From NCBI GenBank assembly GCA_900768675.1, contig CAAGDT010000098.1:1-16379 (forward strand): a DNA stretch of 16,379 nt, written 5' to 3'. The notes under the pieces were generated by a model. That model did no database searches. It saw only the letters and a program-made list of their open reading frames with translations, and had not been told where the DNA came from. This stretch comes from Oscillospiraceae bacterium. Its GTDB lineage: Bacteria; Bacillota; Clostridia; Oscillospirales; Ruminococcaceae. Made by a program: the position numbers and the translations under genes. Below, in pieces: positions 1-7,339 of the stretch (position 1 is the stretch's first letter; the number at the start of each line of letters is the position of its first letter).

Positions 1-970
1 AAAGGGCGGAAAAATCGGTCTTTTCGGTGGGGCAGGCGTTGGTAAGACGGTACTTATCATGGAGCTTATCAACAATATTGCTAAGCAGCACGGCGGACTT
101 TCCGTATTTACCGGCGTAGGCGAGCGTACCCGTGAGGGCAACGACCTTTACAACGAGATGAAGGAATCCGGGGTTATCAACAAGACCGCACTTGTTTACG
201 GTCAGATGAACGAGCCTCCGGGAGCAAGAATGAGAGTAGGTCTTTCGGGACTTACTATGGCGGAATACTTCCGTGACAGAGAGGGACAGGACGTACTTCT
301 CTTTATCGACAATATATTCAGATTTACACAGGCAGGCTCAGAGGTTTCTGCGCTGCTGGGACGTATGCCAAGCGCCGTAGGTTATCAGCCTACCCTTGCA
401 ACGGAAATGGGCGCTTTACAGGAGAGAATTACCTCCACAAACAAGGGCTCTATCACCTCTGTTCAGGCGGTTTACGTTCCTGCGGACGACCTTACCGACC
501 CTGCTCCTGCAACAACCTTCGCACACCTTGACGCAAAGACGGTTCTTTCGAGAAGTATTTCCTCAATGGGTATTTATCCTGCGGTTGACCCCTTAGACAG
601 CTCCTCCAGAATACTTACACCTGAAATTGTAGGACAGGAGCACTACGAGGTTGCAAGAGCGGTACAGTCCATTCTTCAGCGCTACAACGAGCTTCAGGAT
701 ATTATTGCAATTCTCGGTATGGACGAACTTGACGATAACGACAAGCTGACTGTAGCAAGAGCAAGAAAGATTCAGCGCTTCCTCTCCCAGCCCTTCAGCG
801 TAGCTGAACAGTTCACGGGTATGCAGGGAAAATATGTTCCGATTAAGGAAACGATAAGAGGCTTCAAGGAGATTATCGAGGGCAAGCACGACGACCTGCC
901 CGAATCGGCGTTCTTATTCGTAGGAACGATAGACGAAGCTGTTGAAAAAGCTAAGCAGATGCAGGCATAA
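1..970 (+). CDS. atpD: F1 ATP synthase beta subunit, 5'-truncated by the window edge
   Basis: This is the catalytic beta subunit of the F1Fo ATP synthase, which makes or hydrolyses ATP at the membrane-attached F1 head. The reading frame is open from base 2 (codons AAG GGC GGA...), so the true start lies left of the window. The visible 322 codons begin just before the P-loop GGAGVGKT, followed by GVGERTREGNDLY, the Walker B strand LLFIDNIFRFTQAGSEVSALLGRMPSA, the PADDLTDPAPATTF segment and the C-terminal domain with the DELSEED-like stretch (GMDELDDNDKL), ending EKAKQMQA. Family members are about 465 residues, so roughly 140 N-terminal residues are missing. atpC follows after 17 bp, as in the usual atp operon order. 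Identification is secure. Confidence 0.98.
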   Translation, partial: KGGKIGLFGGAGVGKTVLIMELINNIAKQHGGLSVFTGVGERTREGNDLYNEMKESGVINKTALVYGQMNEPPGARMRVGLSGLTMAEYFRDREGQDVLLFIDNIFRFTQAGSEVSALLGRMPSAVGYQPTLATEMGALQERITSTNKGSITSVQAVYVPADDLTDPAPATTFAHLDAKTVLSRSISSMGIYPAVDPLDSSSRILTPEIVGQEHYEVARAVQSILQRYNELQDIIAILGMDELDDNDKLTVARARKIQRFLSQPFSVAEQFTGMQGKYVPIKETIRGFKEIIEGKHDDLPESAFLFVGTIDEAVEKAKQMQA

Positions 971-987
971 GGGGGCGAGGTCAGAGC

Positions 988-1404
988 ATGACTCCGTTTA
1001 AACTTCAGATTATAACTCCCGACGGGGTTTTCTTCGACGGTATGACTGATAATATTGTTGTGCGCACCACCGTAGGCGACAAGGGTATTCTTGCCCGCCA
1101 CGAGCCCTACGTTGCCGCTCTTACCATCAGCAAGTTCAAGGTAAGGATTGACGGAAATTTCCGCTACGGCGCTATTTCCTCCGGCGTTATCAAGGTGAGC
1201 CGTGACAAGACGGTTATTCTCGCACAGAGCTGCGAATGGGCGGACGAAATCGACGTTGACAGAGCTGTTAAGGCCAAAGAGCTGGCAGAAAAGCGTATCT
1301 CGGAATACACCAGCCTGCCCGACTCCGACGATAAGCAAATGGCAATCGCCGAATACAAGCTGAAACGTGCCCTCAACCGCATAGAAACCTCAAAATTCAG
1401 ATAA
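988..1404 (+). CDS. atpC: F1 ATP synthase epsilon subunit
   Basis: A 138-residue protein of normal length for the epsilon subunit, the rotor-stalk and regulatory subunit of F1. The N-terminal beta-sandwich is recognisable (FKLQIITPDGVFFDG, then VGDKGILARHEPYVAAL and YGAISSGVIKV, residues about 4-85). The C-terminal half is a charged helical hairpin (DRAVKAKELAEKRISEY... AEYKLKRALNRI). The start ATG sits seven bases after a GGGGGCGAGG ribosome binding site in the 17-bp gap behind atpD. It is the last gene of the atp operon and is followed within 10 bp by an intrinsic terminator. Confidence 0.95.
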   Translation: MTPFKLQIITPDGVFFDGMTDNIVVRTTVGDKGILARHEPYVAALTISKFKVRIDGNFRYGAISSGVIKVSRDKTVILAQSCEWADEIDVDRAVKAKELAEKRISEYTSLPDSDDKQMAIAEYKLKRALNRIETSKFR

Positions 1405-1410
1405 TCACAA

Positions 1411-1441
1411 AGCAAGAGGCGAACAGCCTCTTGTTTTTTTT
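1411..1441 (+). terminator. Intrinsic terminator of the atp operon
   Basis: A perfect 8-bp stem, CAAGAGGC (1413-1420) and GCCTCTTG (1426-1433), with loop GAACA, is followed by eight T residues (1434-1441). It lies 8 bp behind the atpC stop codon and closes the operon. Confidence 0.93.
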
Positions 1442-1450
1442 GTGCAGATG

Positions 1451-1800
1451 TGGGGAGAGAGGGAGAGATTTTGAGAGAAAAGAGAATAAGAGAATTAAGA
1501 GAAGACGCTTTTTGAAAAGAAGCTACGCAGCAAGCTGCGCAAAAACTTTCAGACGCTTCGCAGTGTAGGGACGGGCGTTGAGAACAGATTATGAGTACAG
1601 AAATAATCATTACTTGTCAATTAAGCAAAACTGCCCGAAACAGTTCAGCCCACAAGAATCGTGAATGTGCAGCAAAAACGCTCCCCGCAAGCAAATGCCG
1701 TAATCAAGCTTCAAACGGGTCAAGCGCCGTCGCGCTTGCCGGGGGTCAAGGGGGCGGGTAGTCCCCTTGCTCAAAAGCTCTCAAAATCTCTAAAATCTCT
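1451..1800 (+). repeat. Dispersed intergenic element, copy 1
   Basis: First of four copies of a modular, non-coding element. In order it has: a purine tract with GAGAG units (1451-1502); a hairpin zone with GCAGC-AA-GCTGC (near 1526-1540) and the shared phrase AAAACTTTCAGACGCTTCGC (about 1542-1561); a variable part (to about 1655); CGTGAATGTGC; the core AAATGCCGTAATCAAGCTTC (1693-1712); hairpin D, CAAGCGC (1721-1727)/GCGCTTG (1732-1738); hairpin E, CAAGGGGGC (1747-1755)/GTCCCCTTG (1761-1769, one G-T pair); and a CTCTC tract. AGAGATTTTGAGAG (1464-1477) is the exact reverse complement of CTCTCAAAATCTCT (1778-1791), a 14-bp terminal inverted repeat. This copy lacks the internal terminator hairpin of copies 3 and 4, and it follows atpC's own terminator. 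Outer ends are approximate. Confidence 0.85.
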
Positions 1801-1859
1801 GTCCACAATCTAAATGCACAAAAAAGCGGCGGATATTTTGTTAAAACTATAAAATTTTA

Positions 1860-1873
1860 TGGTAACGTTTTCA
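1860..1873. promoter_or_regulatory. LacI/CcpA-type operator candidate upstream of cellobiose phosphorylase
   Basis: TGGTAACGTTTTCA is an imperfect palindrome centred on AACGTT. It resembles LacI-family operators and differs from the usual cre consensus (TGWAANCGNTNWCA) at two positions. It ends five bases before the -35 hexamer, a position compatible with activation or with operator binding beside the polymerase. No regulator gene is in the window. This is inference from pattern only. Confidence 0.45.
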
Positions 1874-1878
1874 GCTTA

Positions 1879-1907
1879 TTGCTATTTTCGGAAAAATATT
1901 ATATAAT
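1879..1907 (+). promoter_or_regulatory. SigA-type promoter of cellobiose phosphorylase
   Basis: TTGCTA (1879-1884), a 17-bp spacer, then a perfect TATAAT (1902-1907). The start point should be near 1914, giving an 80-base leader. The leader contains two short potential hairpins: CCGTACT (from about 1918) with AGTGCGG, and TGGG...CCCA around 1959-1972. Confidence 0.75.
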
Positions 1908-1996
1908 TAAGACAATGCCGTACTGTATCTTTAAGAAATATAGTGCGGTGTGGGTTAATTGGGGCTTGTCCCATAAAGAAAGGATTGGTTTACAGC

Positions 1997-4498
1997 ATGA
2001 AATTCGGATATTTTGACGACGCTAACAAGGAATACGTCATCACCTCGCCGCAGACTCCCTATCCCTGGATAAACTATCTGGGCACACAGGGCTTCTTCTC
2101 CCTTATCTCCAACACAGCAGGCGGCTACTGCTTCTACAAGGACGCAAGACTCCGCAGAATCACACGTTACCGCTACAACAACGTACCTGTTGATATGGGC
2201 GGACGTTACTTCTATATAAACGACGACGGTCATGTATGGAATCCGGGCTGGTCTCCTGTAAAGACCCAGCTTGACAGCTACGAGTGCCGCCATGGCATGG
2301 GCTACACCATCATCAAGGGCGAGTCAAAGGGCATTGAGGCTAAGGTTACCTTCTTCGTTCCCCAGAACTTCAACGGAGAAATCCAGAAGGTTACAATCAC
2401 CAACAAGACCGGCGGCTTCAAGAAAATCAAGCTGTTCAGCTTCTTAGAATGGTGCCTTTGGGACGCTAACGACGATACAACCAACTTCCAGAGAAACTTC
2501 AATACAGGCGAAGTTGAAATCGAAGGCAGCACAATCTACCACAAGACAGAGTACAAGGAGCGCCGTGACCACTTTGCATTCTACTCTGTAAACACCAAAA
2601 TCAAGGGCTTTGATACCGACAGAGAGTCCTTTATGGGACTTTACAACGGCTTCGGCAACCCTCAGACCGTTATGAACGGCTCCCCCAGCAACTCTGTTGC
2701 AGACGGCTGGTCGCCTATCGCTTCCCACTACATTGAAATCGACCTTGAAGCAGGGGAGAGCAAGGACCTTGTATTCGTTCTCGGCTATGTTGAGAACAAG
2801 GTTGAGGAAAAGTTCGCTCCCGACCTTACACCCGAGGATAAGCTTATCACTACTGCAAACAGCAAAACAAATATAATCAACAAGACCAAGGCGCACGAGA
2901 TGATTGCTATGTGCGACACCGCCGAAAAGGCAGACAAGCTCTTTGAGGAGCTTAAGGCATACTGGAATACCCTTCTTTGCCAGTACCACGTTGACTGCCC
3001 CGACGAAAAGGTCAACAGAATGGTTAATATCTGGAACCAGTACCAGTGCATGGTTACCTTCAATATGTCCCGTTCCGCTTCCTACTTTGAAAGCGGTATC
3101 GGCAGAGGCATGGGCTTCCGTGACAGCAACCAGGACCTTCTCGGCTTCGTTCACCAGATTCCCGAAAGAGCAAGAGAACGTCTTATCGACCTTGCAGCTA
3201 CAATGCTTGAGGACGGCGGCGCTTACCACCAGTACCAGCCCCTTACCAAGAAGGGCAACCACGAGTTAGGCTCAAACTTCAACGACGACCCGCTGTGGAT
3301 GATTCTTGCGGTTGCAGCTTACTTAAAGGAAACAGGCGACAAGTCCATACTTACCGAAATGGTTCCCTACGAGAACGACGAGAGCAAGGCTGCTACAATG
3401 CTTGACCACATGAAGAGAGCCTTCAACCATGTATGCACAAAGGTAGGACCTCACGGACTGCCCCTTAGCGGACGTGCAGACTGGAACGACTGTCTTAACC
3501 TCTCCTGCTTCTCCGACAAGCCCGGCGAGTCCTTCCAGACCTACAACAACAAGGAAATGTTCACCGAGCCGCCTTTCTACAGCCAGGTTGCAGAATCCGT
3601 TATGATTGCAGGTATGTTCGGCTTTATCGGACCTGAATATGCCGCTATGTGCAGAATGATGGGCGACGAGGCTGAAGCTCAGAGAGCGGAAGAAGCTGTT
3701 AAGAAGATGAACGAAGCAACCATGAAGTACGGCTATGACGGCGAATGGTTCCTGCGTGCTTACGACCACAACGGCAACAAGGTTGGTTCTCACGAGTGCG
3801 AGGAAGGCAAGATATTCATTGAGCCTCAGGGCTTCTGCGTTCTTGCAGGTCTTGGCAAGGAGACAGGCGACGACATCAAGACCCTTGACAGCGTTGACAA
3901 GTACCTTAACTCCGACCACGGTCTTGTACTTAACAATCCTGCATTTACACATTACTACATTCAGTACGGCGAAATCTCCACATATCCCGGCGGATACAAG
4001 GAGAACGCAGGTATCTTCTGTCACAACAACGCTTGGATTATGTGTGCAGAGGCTTATGCAGGCAGAGGCGACAAGGCGTTTGAGTACTACTCAAAGATTG
4101 CGCCTGCATTCAGAGAGGAATTTTCCGATCTGCACCGCACCGAGCCTTACGTTTACGCACAGATGATTGCAGGTAAGGACGCTCCCAGACACGGCGAAGC
4201 TAAGAACTCCTGGCTTACAGGTACGGCTGCATGGAACTTTGTTGCTATTTCCCAGTACATTTTAGGCGTTAAGCCCAAGTACGACGGACTTGAAATAAGC
4301 CCCTCAATCCCCAAGGCATGGGACGGCTTCTCCATTTCAAGACTTTTCCGCGGCGCTACCTACAACATCACCGTAAAGAACCCCGACCACGTTTGCAGCG
4401 GCGTAAAGTCCATGACTGTTGACGGAAAGCCCGTAGACGGCAACCTTATCCCCGCTTTCGCAAACGGCACTCACACCGTTGAAGTTATCCTCGGCTAA
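1997..4498 (+). CDS. Cellobiose phosphorylase, GH94
   Basis: An 833-residue cytoplasmic enzyme that splits cellobiose with phosphate into glucose and alpha-glucose-1-phosphate, saving ATP in cellulose degraders. It has the typical GH94 length and layout: an N-terminal beta-sandwich (MKFGYFDDANKEYVITSPQT..., about 1-290), a helical linker, an (alpha/alpha)6 barrel and a C-terminal beta domain. Barrel landmarks include GIGRGMGFRDSNQD, GGAYHQYQPLTKKGN, SGRADWNDCLNL and YPGGYKENAGIFCHNNAW. The WND Asp (about 498) matches the general-acid position of characterised GH94 cellobiose phosphorylases. Codon use is strongly biased, like atpD, suggesting high expression. I chose ATG 1997, after AAAGAAAGGA with 12-base spacing, because the homologous N-terminus begins MKFGYFDD; a longer in-frame GTG at 1943 lacks a good site. 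It is monocistronic. Cellodextrin phosphorylase is a less likely alternative. Confidence 0.93.
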   Translation: MKFGYFDDANKEYVITSPQTPYPWINYLGTQGFFSLISNTAGGYCFYKDARLRRITRYRYNNVPVDMGGRYFYINDDGHVWNPGWSPVKTQLDSYECRHGMGYTIIKGESKGIEAKVTFFVPQNFNGEIQKVTITNKTGGFKKIKLFSFLEWCLWDANDDTTNFQRNFNTGEVEIEGSTIYHKTEYKERRDHFAFYSVNTKIKGFDTDRESFMGLYNGFGNPQTVMNGSPSNSVADGWSPIASHYIEIDLEAGESKDLVFVLGYVENKVEEKFAPDLTPEDKLITTANSKTNIINKTKAHEMIAMCDTAEKADKLFEELKAYWNTLLCQYHVDCPDEKVNRMVNIWNQYQCMVTFNMSRSASYFESGIGRGMGFRDSNQDLLGFVHQIPERARERLIDLAATMLEDGGAYHQYQPLTKKGNHELGSNFNDDPLWMILAVAAYLKETGDKSILTEMVPYENDESKAATMLDHMKRAFNHVCTKVGPHGLPLSGRADWNDCLNLSCFSDKPGESFQTYNNKEMFTEPPFYSQVAESVMIAGMFGFIGPEYAAMCRMMGDEAEAQRAEEAVKKMNEATMKYGYDGEWFLRAYDHNGNKVGSHECEEGKIFIEPQGFCVLAGLGKETGDDIKTLDSVDKYLNSDHGLVLNNPAFTHYYIQYGEISTYPGGYKENAGIFCHNNAWIMCAEAYAGRGDKAFEYYSKIAPAFREEFSDLHRTEPYVYAQMIAGKDAPRHGEAKNSWLTGTAAWNFVAISQYILGVKPKYDGLEISPSIPKAWDGFSISRLFRGATYNITVKNPDHVCSGVKSMTVDGKPVDGNLIPAFANGTHTVEVILG

Positions 4499-4508
4499 GA
4501 TTTACAAG

Positions 4509-4548
4509 AAATGCGCTTTCGGTTTATCCGAAAGCGCATTTTTGTTTT
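4509..4548 (+). terminator. Intrinsic terminator of cellobiose phosphorylase
   Basis: ATGCGCTTTCGG (4511-4522) pairs perfectly with CCGAAAGCGCAT (4528-4539) around loop TTTAT. Flanking AA/TT extends the stem to 14 bp, and TTTTGTTTT follows. It starts 10 bp behind the stop codon. Confidence 0.93.
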
Positions 4549-4550
4549 CA

Positions 4551-4940
4551 GAGAGAAAAGAGATTTTAAGAGAATAAAGAGAATTAAAGAGAATGAGAGA
4601 AAAGAGATTTTATGAGAAAACATTTGTGTTTTTAATGAGAGAAAGAGAGAAAAAGAAGAAAGATTTTCAGCCTTTTTGTAAAAAAGGCTGGCGAAAAACT
4701 TTCAGACGCTTCGCGGTTAAGGGGCGGGAGTTGCAAACAGTATGGAAGAACAGCAAAAACCGTTACTAATCCCATTAAGCAGACTTCCCAAAGCAAGCAA
4801 ACCACCAAAACCCGTGAATGTGCATCTATCTTCCTCCACAAAACAAATGCAGTAATCAAGCTTCCTGCGGGTGGAGCGCCGCCGCACTCCCCGGGGGTCA
4901 AGGGGGCGGGCAGCCCCCTTGCTTAAGCTCTCAAGCTCTC
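4551..4940 (+). repeat. Dispersed intergenic element, copy 2
   Basis: Second copy, between the convergent cellobiose phosphorylase and DUF4179 genes. Its left purine tract (4551-4662) is the longest of the four, built from degenerate units such as AGAGAATAA and AGAGATTTTA. A hairpin, CAGCCTTTTT (4668-4677)/AAAAAGGCTG (4681-4690), leads into GCGAAAAACTTTCAGACGCT. The core AAATGCAGTAATCAAGCTTC spans 4845-4864 and, with preceding bases, is identical to copy 4 over 28 bp. Hairpin D is GGAGCGC (4873-4879)/GCACTCC (4884-4890) with one C-A mismatch. Hairpin E is CAAGGGGGC (4899-4907)/GCCCCCTTG (4913-4921). The right CTCTC tract runs into the stop codon of the DUF4179 gene (4939-4941). No internal terminator hairpin is present. 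Confidence 0.85.
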
Positions 4941-6111
4941 ACTCAGGCAGCTCTACCGCCACGGTCGTAACCTCTGCGGGGCGGGTTTCGGGGACAATCT
5001 CTATATCCTCTGTCACAGGCTCTTCGCCCTCTTTCAGGGGAATGGTGAGGTTGCCGATTGTAACGGAGGAGATAAGGTCGGTATTTACGGGAGATGTCAG
5101 ATATATGCTGTATTCTGCGGTTTTGCCGTTGCTGCTGCCGGAGCCGCCTCGGTCGATACCGTAAAGCTTGGTGCCGTCCTCAAGGGTAAGAACAAATTCA
5201 TCACCGATATAATCCGGGCTGTCTTTGCTGTCGGTGTATTCTGCGCTTATCATAAAGGGGCTTACTGTTATTCTTTCTATGAATACAGTCGTACCGTCGT
5301 GCATGGTGGCTTCTCTGCCTACTTCCTTTCTGATAGTGTCGGCGGTATCGATAAAATCAATGGGAATTTCTATTGAAACGCCGCAGTCCACGCTTTCCGG
5401 CTCTTCGGCAAAGGTAAGGAAATTTCCGTTTTCATCGAATATCTTGATATTCCGGGTAAGCTTTTCAAAGTCGAAAGTAACCGTTCTGCCGCCGATAGAA
5501 ACGCCGTGGACATTCACCGTAATCATATAGGTAAACACATTTCCGTTAATCTGCGGCTGGGTAATGTTCGTACCGCAGCCCCACGTAGCTTCCGGGTCAA
5601 CTCCCGACACGTCAATTACGGGCTGTATCCGCCAAGTGCTGTACTCCCTGCTTTCCGGACCGTAGCTGAAGGGGAAATCCTCGCCGAAAATAACGTCAAG
5701 CACCATACAAACCGAAGTATCCGTTGCGGTTACGCCTTTTATGTGCAGGTCGTAGCCCGAAAGCTCATAAGTCCTGTCGATAACCTTGCCCTGCTTTTCA
5801 AAATCGTAGTCGAAAAGCTCTTCGGGGGCATTGTCTTCAATCGCCCCTTCTGCCTGCTGCACATAAGAAGGCTCAGGCTTAAAGAAAGCGCCGAACACCT
5901 TATTGAAATCCCAGCCGCAGTAAGCGCCAACCGCAGTTACGGCGCCGCAGACGGCAAGGGAAGCAGCGCAGACTGCAATAAGAGGCTTCTTTATACTCTT
6001 TTTTATCTTTTTATCCATTTTTTCCGCCTTTCCGAGCACTCCGAGGAGCAGCTCATCATCGCTTCTCGCAGGAGTGATTTTATCGAAAAGAGCGTTATAT
6101 TCAGTTTTCAT
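4939..6111 (-). CDS. DUF4179-type membrane anti-sigma protein
   Basis: A 390-residue single-pass membrane protein. Residues 1-42 are a charged cytosolic head, 43-64 a hydrophobic segment (LIAVCAASLAVCGAVTAVGAY), and the rest an extracellular beta-rich region (SGYDLHIKGVTATDTSVCMVLDV..., FTYMITVNVHG...) with an acidic, Thr/Pro-rich tail ending VELPE. This architecture directly behind an ECF sigma gene is that of Firmicute DUF4179/RsiV-like anti-sigma factors that hold the sigma factor at the membrane until a signal arrives. Its ATG lies inside the sigma gene's 3' end (11-base overlap ATGAAAACTGA) behind a strong GAAGGAGGG, so translation is probably coupled. The stop TGA sits in the GAGTGAGAG repeat end of element copy 2. 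The role comes mainly from topology and context; the ligand is unknown. Confidence 0.8.
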   Translation of the reverse strand: MKTEYNALFDKITPARSDDELLLGVLGKAEKMDKKIKKSIKKPLIAVCAASLAVCGAVTAVGAYCGWDFNKVFGAFFKPEPSYVQQAEGAIEDNAPEELFDYDFEKQGKVIDRTYELSGYDLHIKGVTATDTSVCMVLDVIFGEDFPFSYGPESREYSTWRIQPVIDVSGVDPEATWGCGTNITQPQINGNVFTYMITVNVHGVSIGGRTVTFDFEKLTRNIKIFDENGNFLTFAEEPESVDCGVSIEIPIDFIDTADTIRKEVGREATMHDGTTVFIERITVSPFMISAEYTDSKDSPDYIGDEFVLTLEDGTKLYGIDRGGSGSSNGKTAEYSIYLTSPVNTDLISSVTIGNLTIPLKEGEEPVTEDIEIVPETRPAEVTTVAVELPE

Positions 6112-6577
6112 CGTAACCCTCCTTCAAGAGCAGTTCCTTCAGCAGCTTACGGGCCCGTGAAAGCCTTGTTGTTACCGCCGAGGGGCTTATTCCCGTGATT
6201 TCCGAGATTTCCTTTACGGAAAAGCCCTCGTAATAGTAGAGATAAAGGATTCCGCCGTATTTTTGGGGCAGTAGCTTCACGCTCTCAAGTAAAGCCTTTT
6301 CACGGGGAGTTTCTGCGGGAATATCCTCCGAAAGCTCCCTGCGCCTTGTAAGCCAGCCGGATTTAAGCAGGTTTTTTGAGAAATTGACCGTAACACGAAG
6401 CAGCCACGCCTTTACGTTTTCCTCTGCGGCAAAGCGCTGCTCCGAGCGATAAAGCCGCAGGAAAGCCTCCTGACACACGTCTTCCGAGTCCTCCCGGTTT
6501 TTAAGATAGCTGTAAGCAAGGCGGAAAACCGTGCCGTGAAAACGGCTTATGTATTCCGCAAGCTCCTTTTCGGTCAT
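6101..6577 (-). CDS. ECF-type RNA polymerase sigma factor
   Basis: A 158-residue sigma-70 family protein with only regions 2 and 4, the normal ECF size. Region 2 (about 11-75) contains RLAYSYLKNREDSEDVCQEAFLRLY and the DNA-melting part VKAWLLRVTVNFSKNLLK. Region 4 (about 96-149) contains YYYEGFSVKEISEITGIS and the recognition helix SPSAVTTRLSRARKLLK. The ribosome binding site AGGAGGTGA lies just upstream of the ATG. It is the first gene of a two-gene operon with the DUF4179 protein, the usual sigma/anti-sigma arrangement. An ECF-like promoter and a cre-like palindrome precede it. The target regulon cannot be read from the window. Confidence 0.93.
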   Translation of the reverse strand: MTEKELAEYISRFHGTVFRLAYSYLKNREDSEDVCQEAFLRLYRSEQRFAAEENVKAWLLRVTVNFSKNLLKSGWLTRRRELSEDIPAETPREKALLESVKLLPQKYGGILYLYYYEGFSVKEISEITGISPSAVTTRLSRARKLLKELLLKEGYDEN

Positions 6578-6605
6578 TCTCTCACCTCCTGTTTTTTAAT
6601 CTACC

Positions 6606-6619
6606 TGAAAGCGCTTTCT
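6606..6619. promoter_or_regulatory. cre-like palindromic operator in the sigma operon leader
   Basis: GAAAGCGCTTTC (6607-6618) is a perfect 12-bp palindrome. As TGAAAGCGCTTTCT it matches the CcpA/LacI-family cre consensus at 13 of 14 positions. It lies at the expected transcription start, downstream of the candidate -10, where a bound repressor would block transcription. The regulator is unknown; a simple RNA hairpin is the alternative. Confidence 0.5.
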
Positions 6620-6624
6620 GTTTA

Positions 6625-6652
6625 TAAGACAATCGAAAAGGGGGAAATGTCA
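6625..6652 (-). promoter_or_regulatory. Candidate ECF promoter of the sigma/anti-sigma operon
   Basis: On the minus strand, TGACAT (6652-6647), 16 bases, then GTCTTA (6630-6625) resembles the -35/-10 layout of ECF promoters. It would make the sigma factor autoregulated, as is common. A TATAAA overlaps the -10, but no good sigA -35 lies at 17 bp. Tentative. Confidence 0.4.
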
Positions 6653-6663
6653 CAGGATTTTGC

Positions 6664-6695
6664 AAAAAAATACACCGACAGCCTGTGTCGGTGTA
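6664..6695 (-). terminator. Intrinsic terminator of the Nudix gene
   Basis: TACACCGACA (6671-6680) pairs with TGTCGGTGTA (6686-6695). Read on the minus strand, the 10-bp stem is followed by seven T residues (complement of 6664-6670). It lies 6 bp behind the Nudix stop codon. Confidence 0.92.
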
Positions 6696-6701
6696 TTGAT
6701 A

Positions 6702-7115
6702 TTACTTCATAAGAGCAATAAACGCCTTTGCCTTATTTACGATAAGCTTGTCGTTATCGTATGTAAGGTGGGAGGCTGCCTGACCTATTTCTACCCAGCG
6801 TATCTCGGAAATCTCCTCAAGCTGGGGCTTGGTGTCGTTGTTAAGCGCTTTGGCTACAAAGTAAACAACGGTTTTGCTGGTATCTCTCCGGGGTGAGAAG
6901 GAAACGGTTTCTCTGAAGCCCGAGTCAATAAGCACGTCGATATTCGTTTCTTCCTTAATTTCCCTTGTGGCAGTCTCAACCTCGGTTTCCCCGTTTTCAA
7001 CGTGCCCCTTCGGGAAAGACCAGTAGCCCGACTTTATGTGCCGTATCAGAAGAATTTCCGTGTTGCCGTGAAATCTTCTGTAAACGATAGCGCCGCAGGA
7101 CTTTTCGTAATTCAT
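6702..7115 (-). CDS. Nudix hydrolase, diadenosine tetraphosphatase-like
   Basis: A 137-residue single-domain Nudix protein, which hydrolyses a nucleoside diphosphate linked to another group, using a metal bound by the Nudix box. The box spans residues 37-59: G37, E43, then R51-E52-I-K-E55-E56-T-N58-I59. All acidic metal ligands are present; the usual Gly near the end is Asn58. The preceding SGYWSFPKGHVENGE resembles asymmetric Ap4A hydrolases (NUDT2-like), so dinucleotide polyphosphates are a possible substrate, but Nudix substrates are hard to call from sequence. It is a single gene with its own promoter and terminator; GAAAGGATTG precedes the ATG. Confidence 0.9.
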   Translation of the reverse strand: MNYEKSCGAIVYRRFHGNTEILLIRHIKSGYWSFPKGHVENGETEVETATREIKEETNIDVLIDSGFRETVSFSPRRDTSKTVVYFVAKALNNDTKPQLEEISEIRWVEIGQAASHLTYDNDKLIVNKAKAFIALMK

Positions 7116-7173
7116 CGGCTCAATCCTTTCAAAAATAGTAACAGCAAAATAAAATTTGCCTTATATTGATTTT

Positions 7174-7202
7174 ATTATACCATAAATTTTCCGTTTTGTC
7201 AC
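7174..7202 (-). promoter_or_regulatory. SigA promoter of the Nudix gene
   Basis: On the minus strand, GTGACA (7202-7197), a 17-bp spacer, then TATAAT (7179-7174). The TGG just before the -10 also gives an extended -10. It lies about 60 bp upstream of the ATG. Confidence 0.8.
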
Positions 7203-7280
7203 TCTTTTTTCGGGATTTTTTTGAATCGGGAGCAAAAAAGCCCTGCACAAAAGAAAAATTAAAGCACAAAGCAAAGAATA

Positions 7281-7309
7281 TTGACACCTGCACCTATATA
7301 AAGTATAAT
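7281..7309 (+). promoter_or_regulatory. Consensus SigA promoter of the Abi_2 gene
   Basis: A perfect TTGACA (7281-7286), 17-bp spacer, and perfect TATAAT (7304-7309). The start point should be near 7316, leaving a leader of about 24 bases. The -10 is embedded in the palindrome AAGTATA-A-TATACTT (7301-7315), a possible operator. Confidence 0.88.
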
Positions 7310-7339
7310 ATACTTAAGAAGAAAAAAGGGGATTTTTGT

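Noticed and set aside
1943..1996. Upstream GTG start of cellobiose phosphorylase adding 18 residues
   Set aside because: There is no ribosome binding site, and the family N-terminus starts at MKFGYFDD; the extra peptide lies in the leader hairpin region.
2444..4024. Long antisense frames opposite cellobiose phosphorylase (272 and 233 codons)
   Set aside because: They mirror the strong codon bias of a highly expressed gene, resemble no family and have no start signals.
7166..7339. Longer Abi_2 frame starting at 7166
   Set aside because: It would begin upstream of the consensus promoter and in the Nudix promoter; ATG 7340 has the proper ribosome site.
7203..7339. A structured ncRNA or antitoxin RNA upstream of Abi_2
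   Set aside because: The 137 bases are A/T-rich, with only short weak pairings, and the promoter lies close to the start codon.
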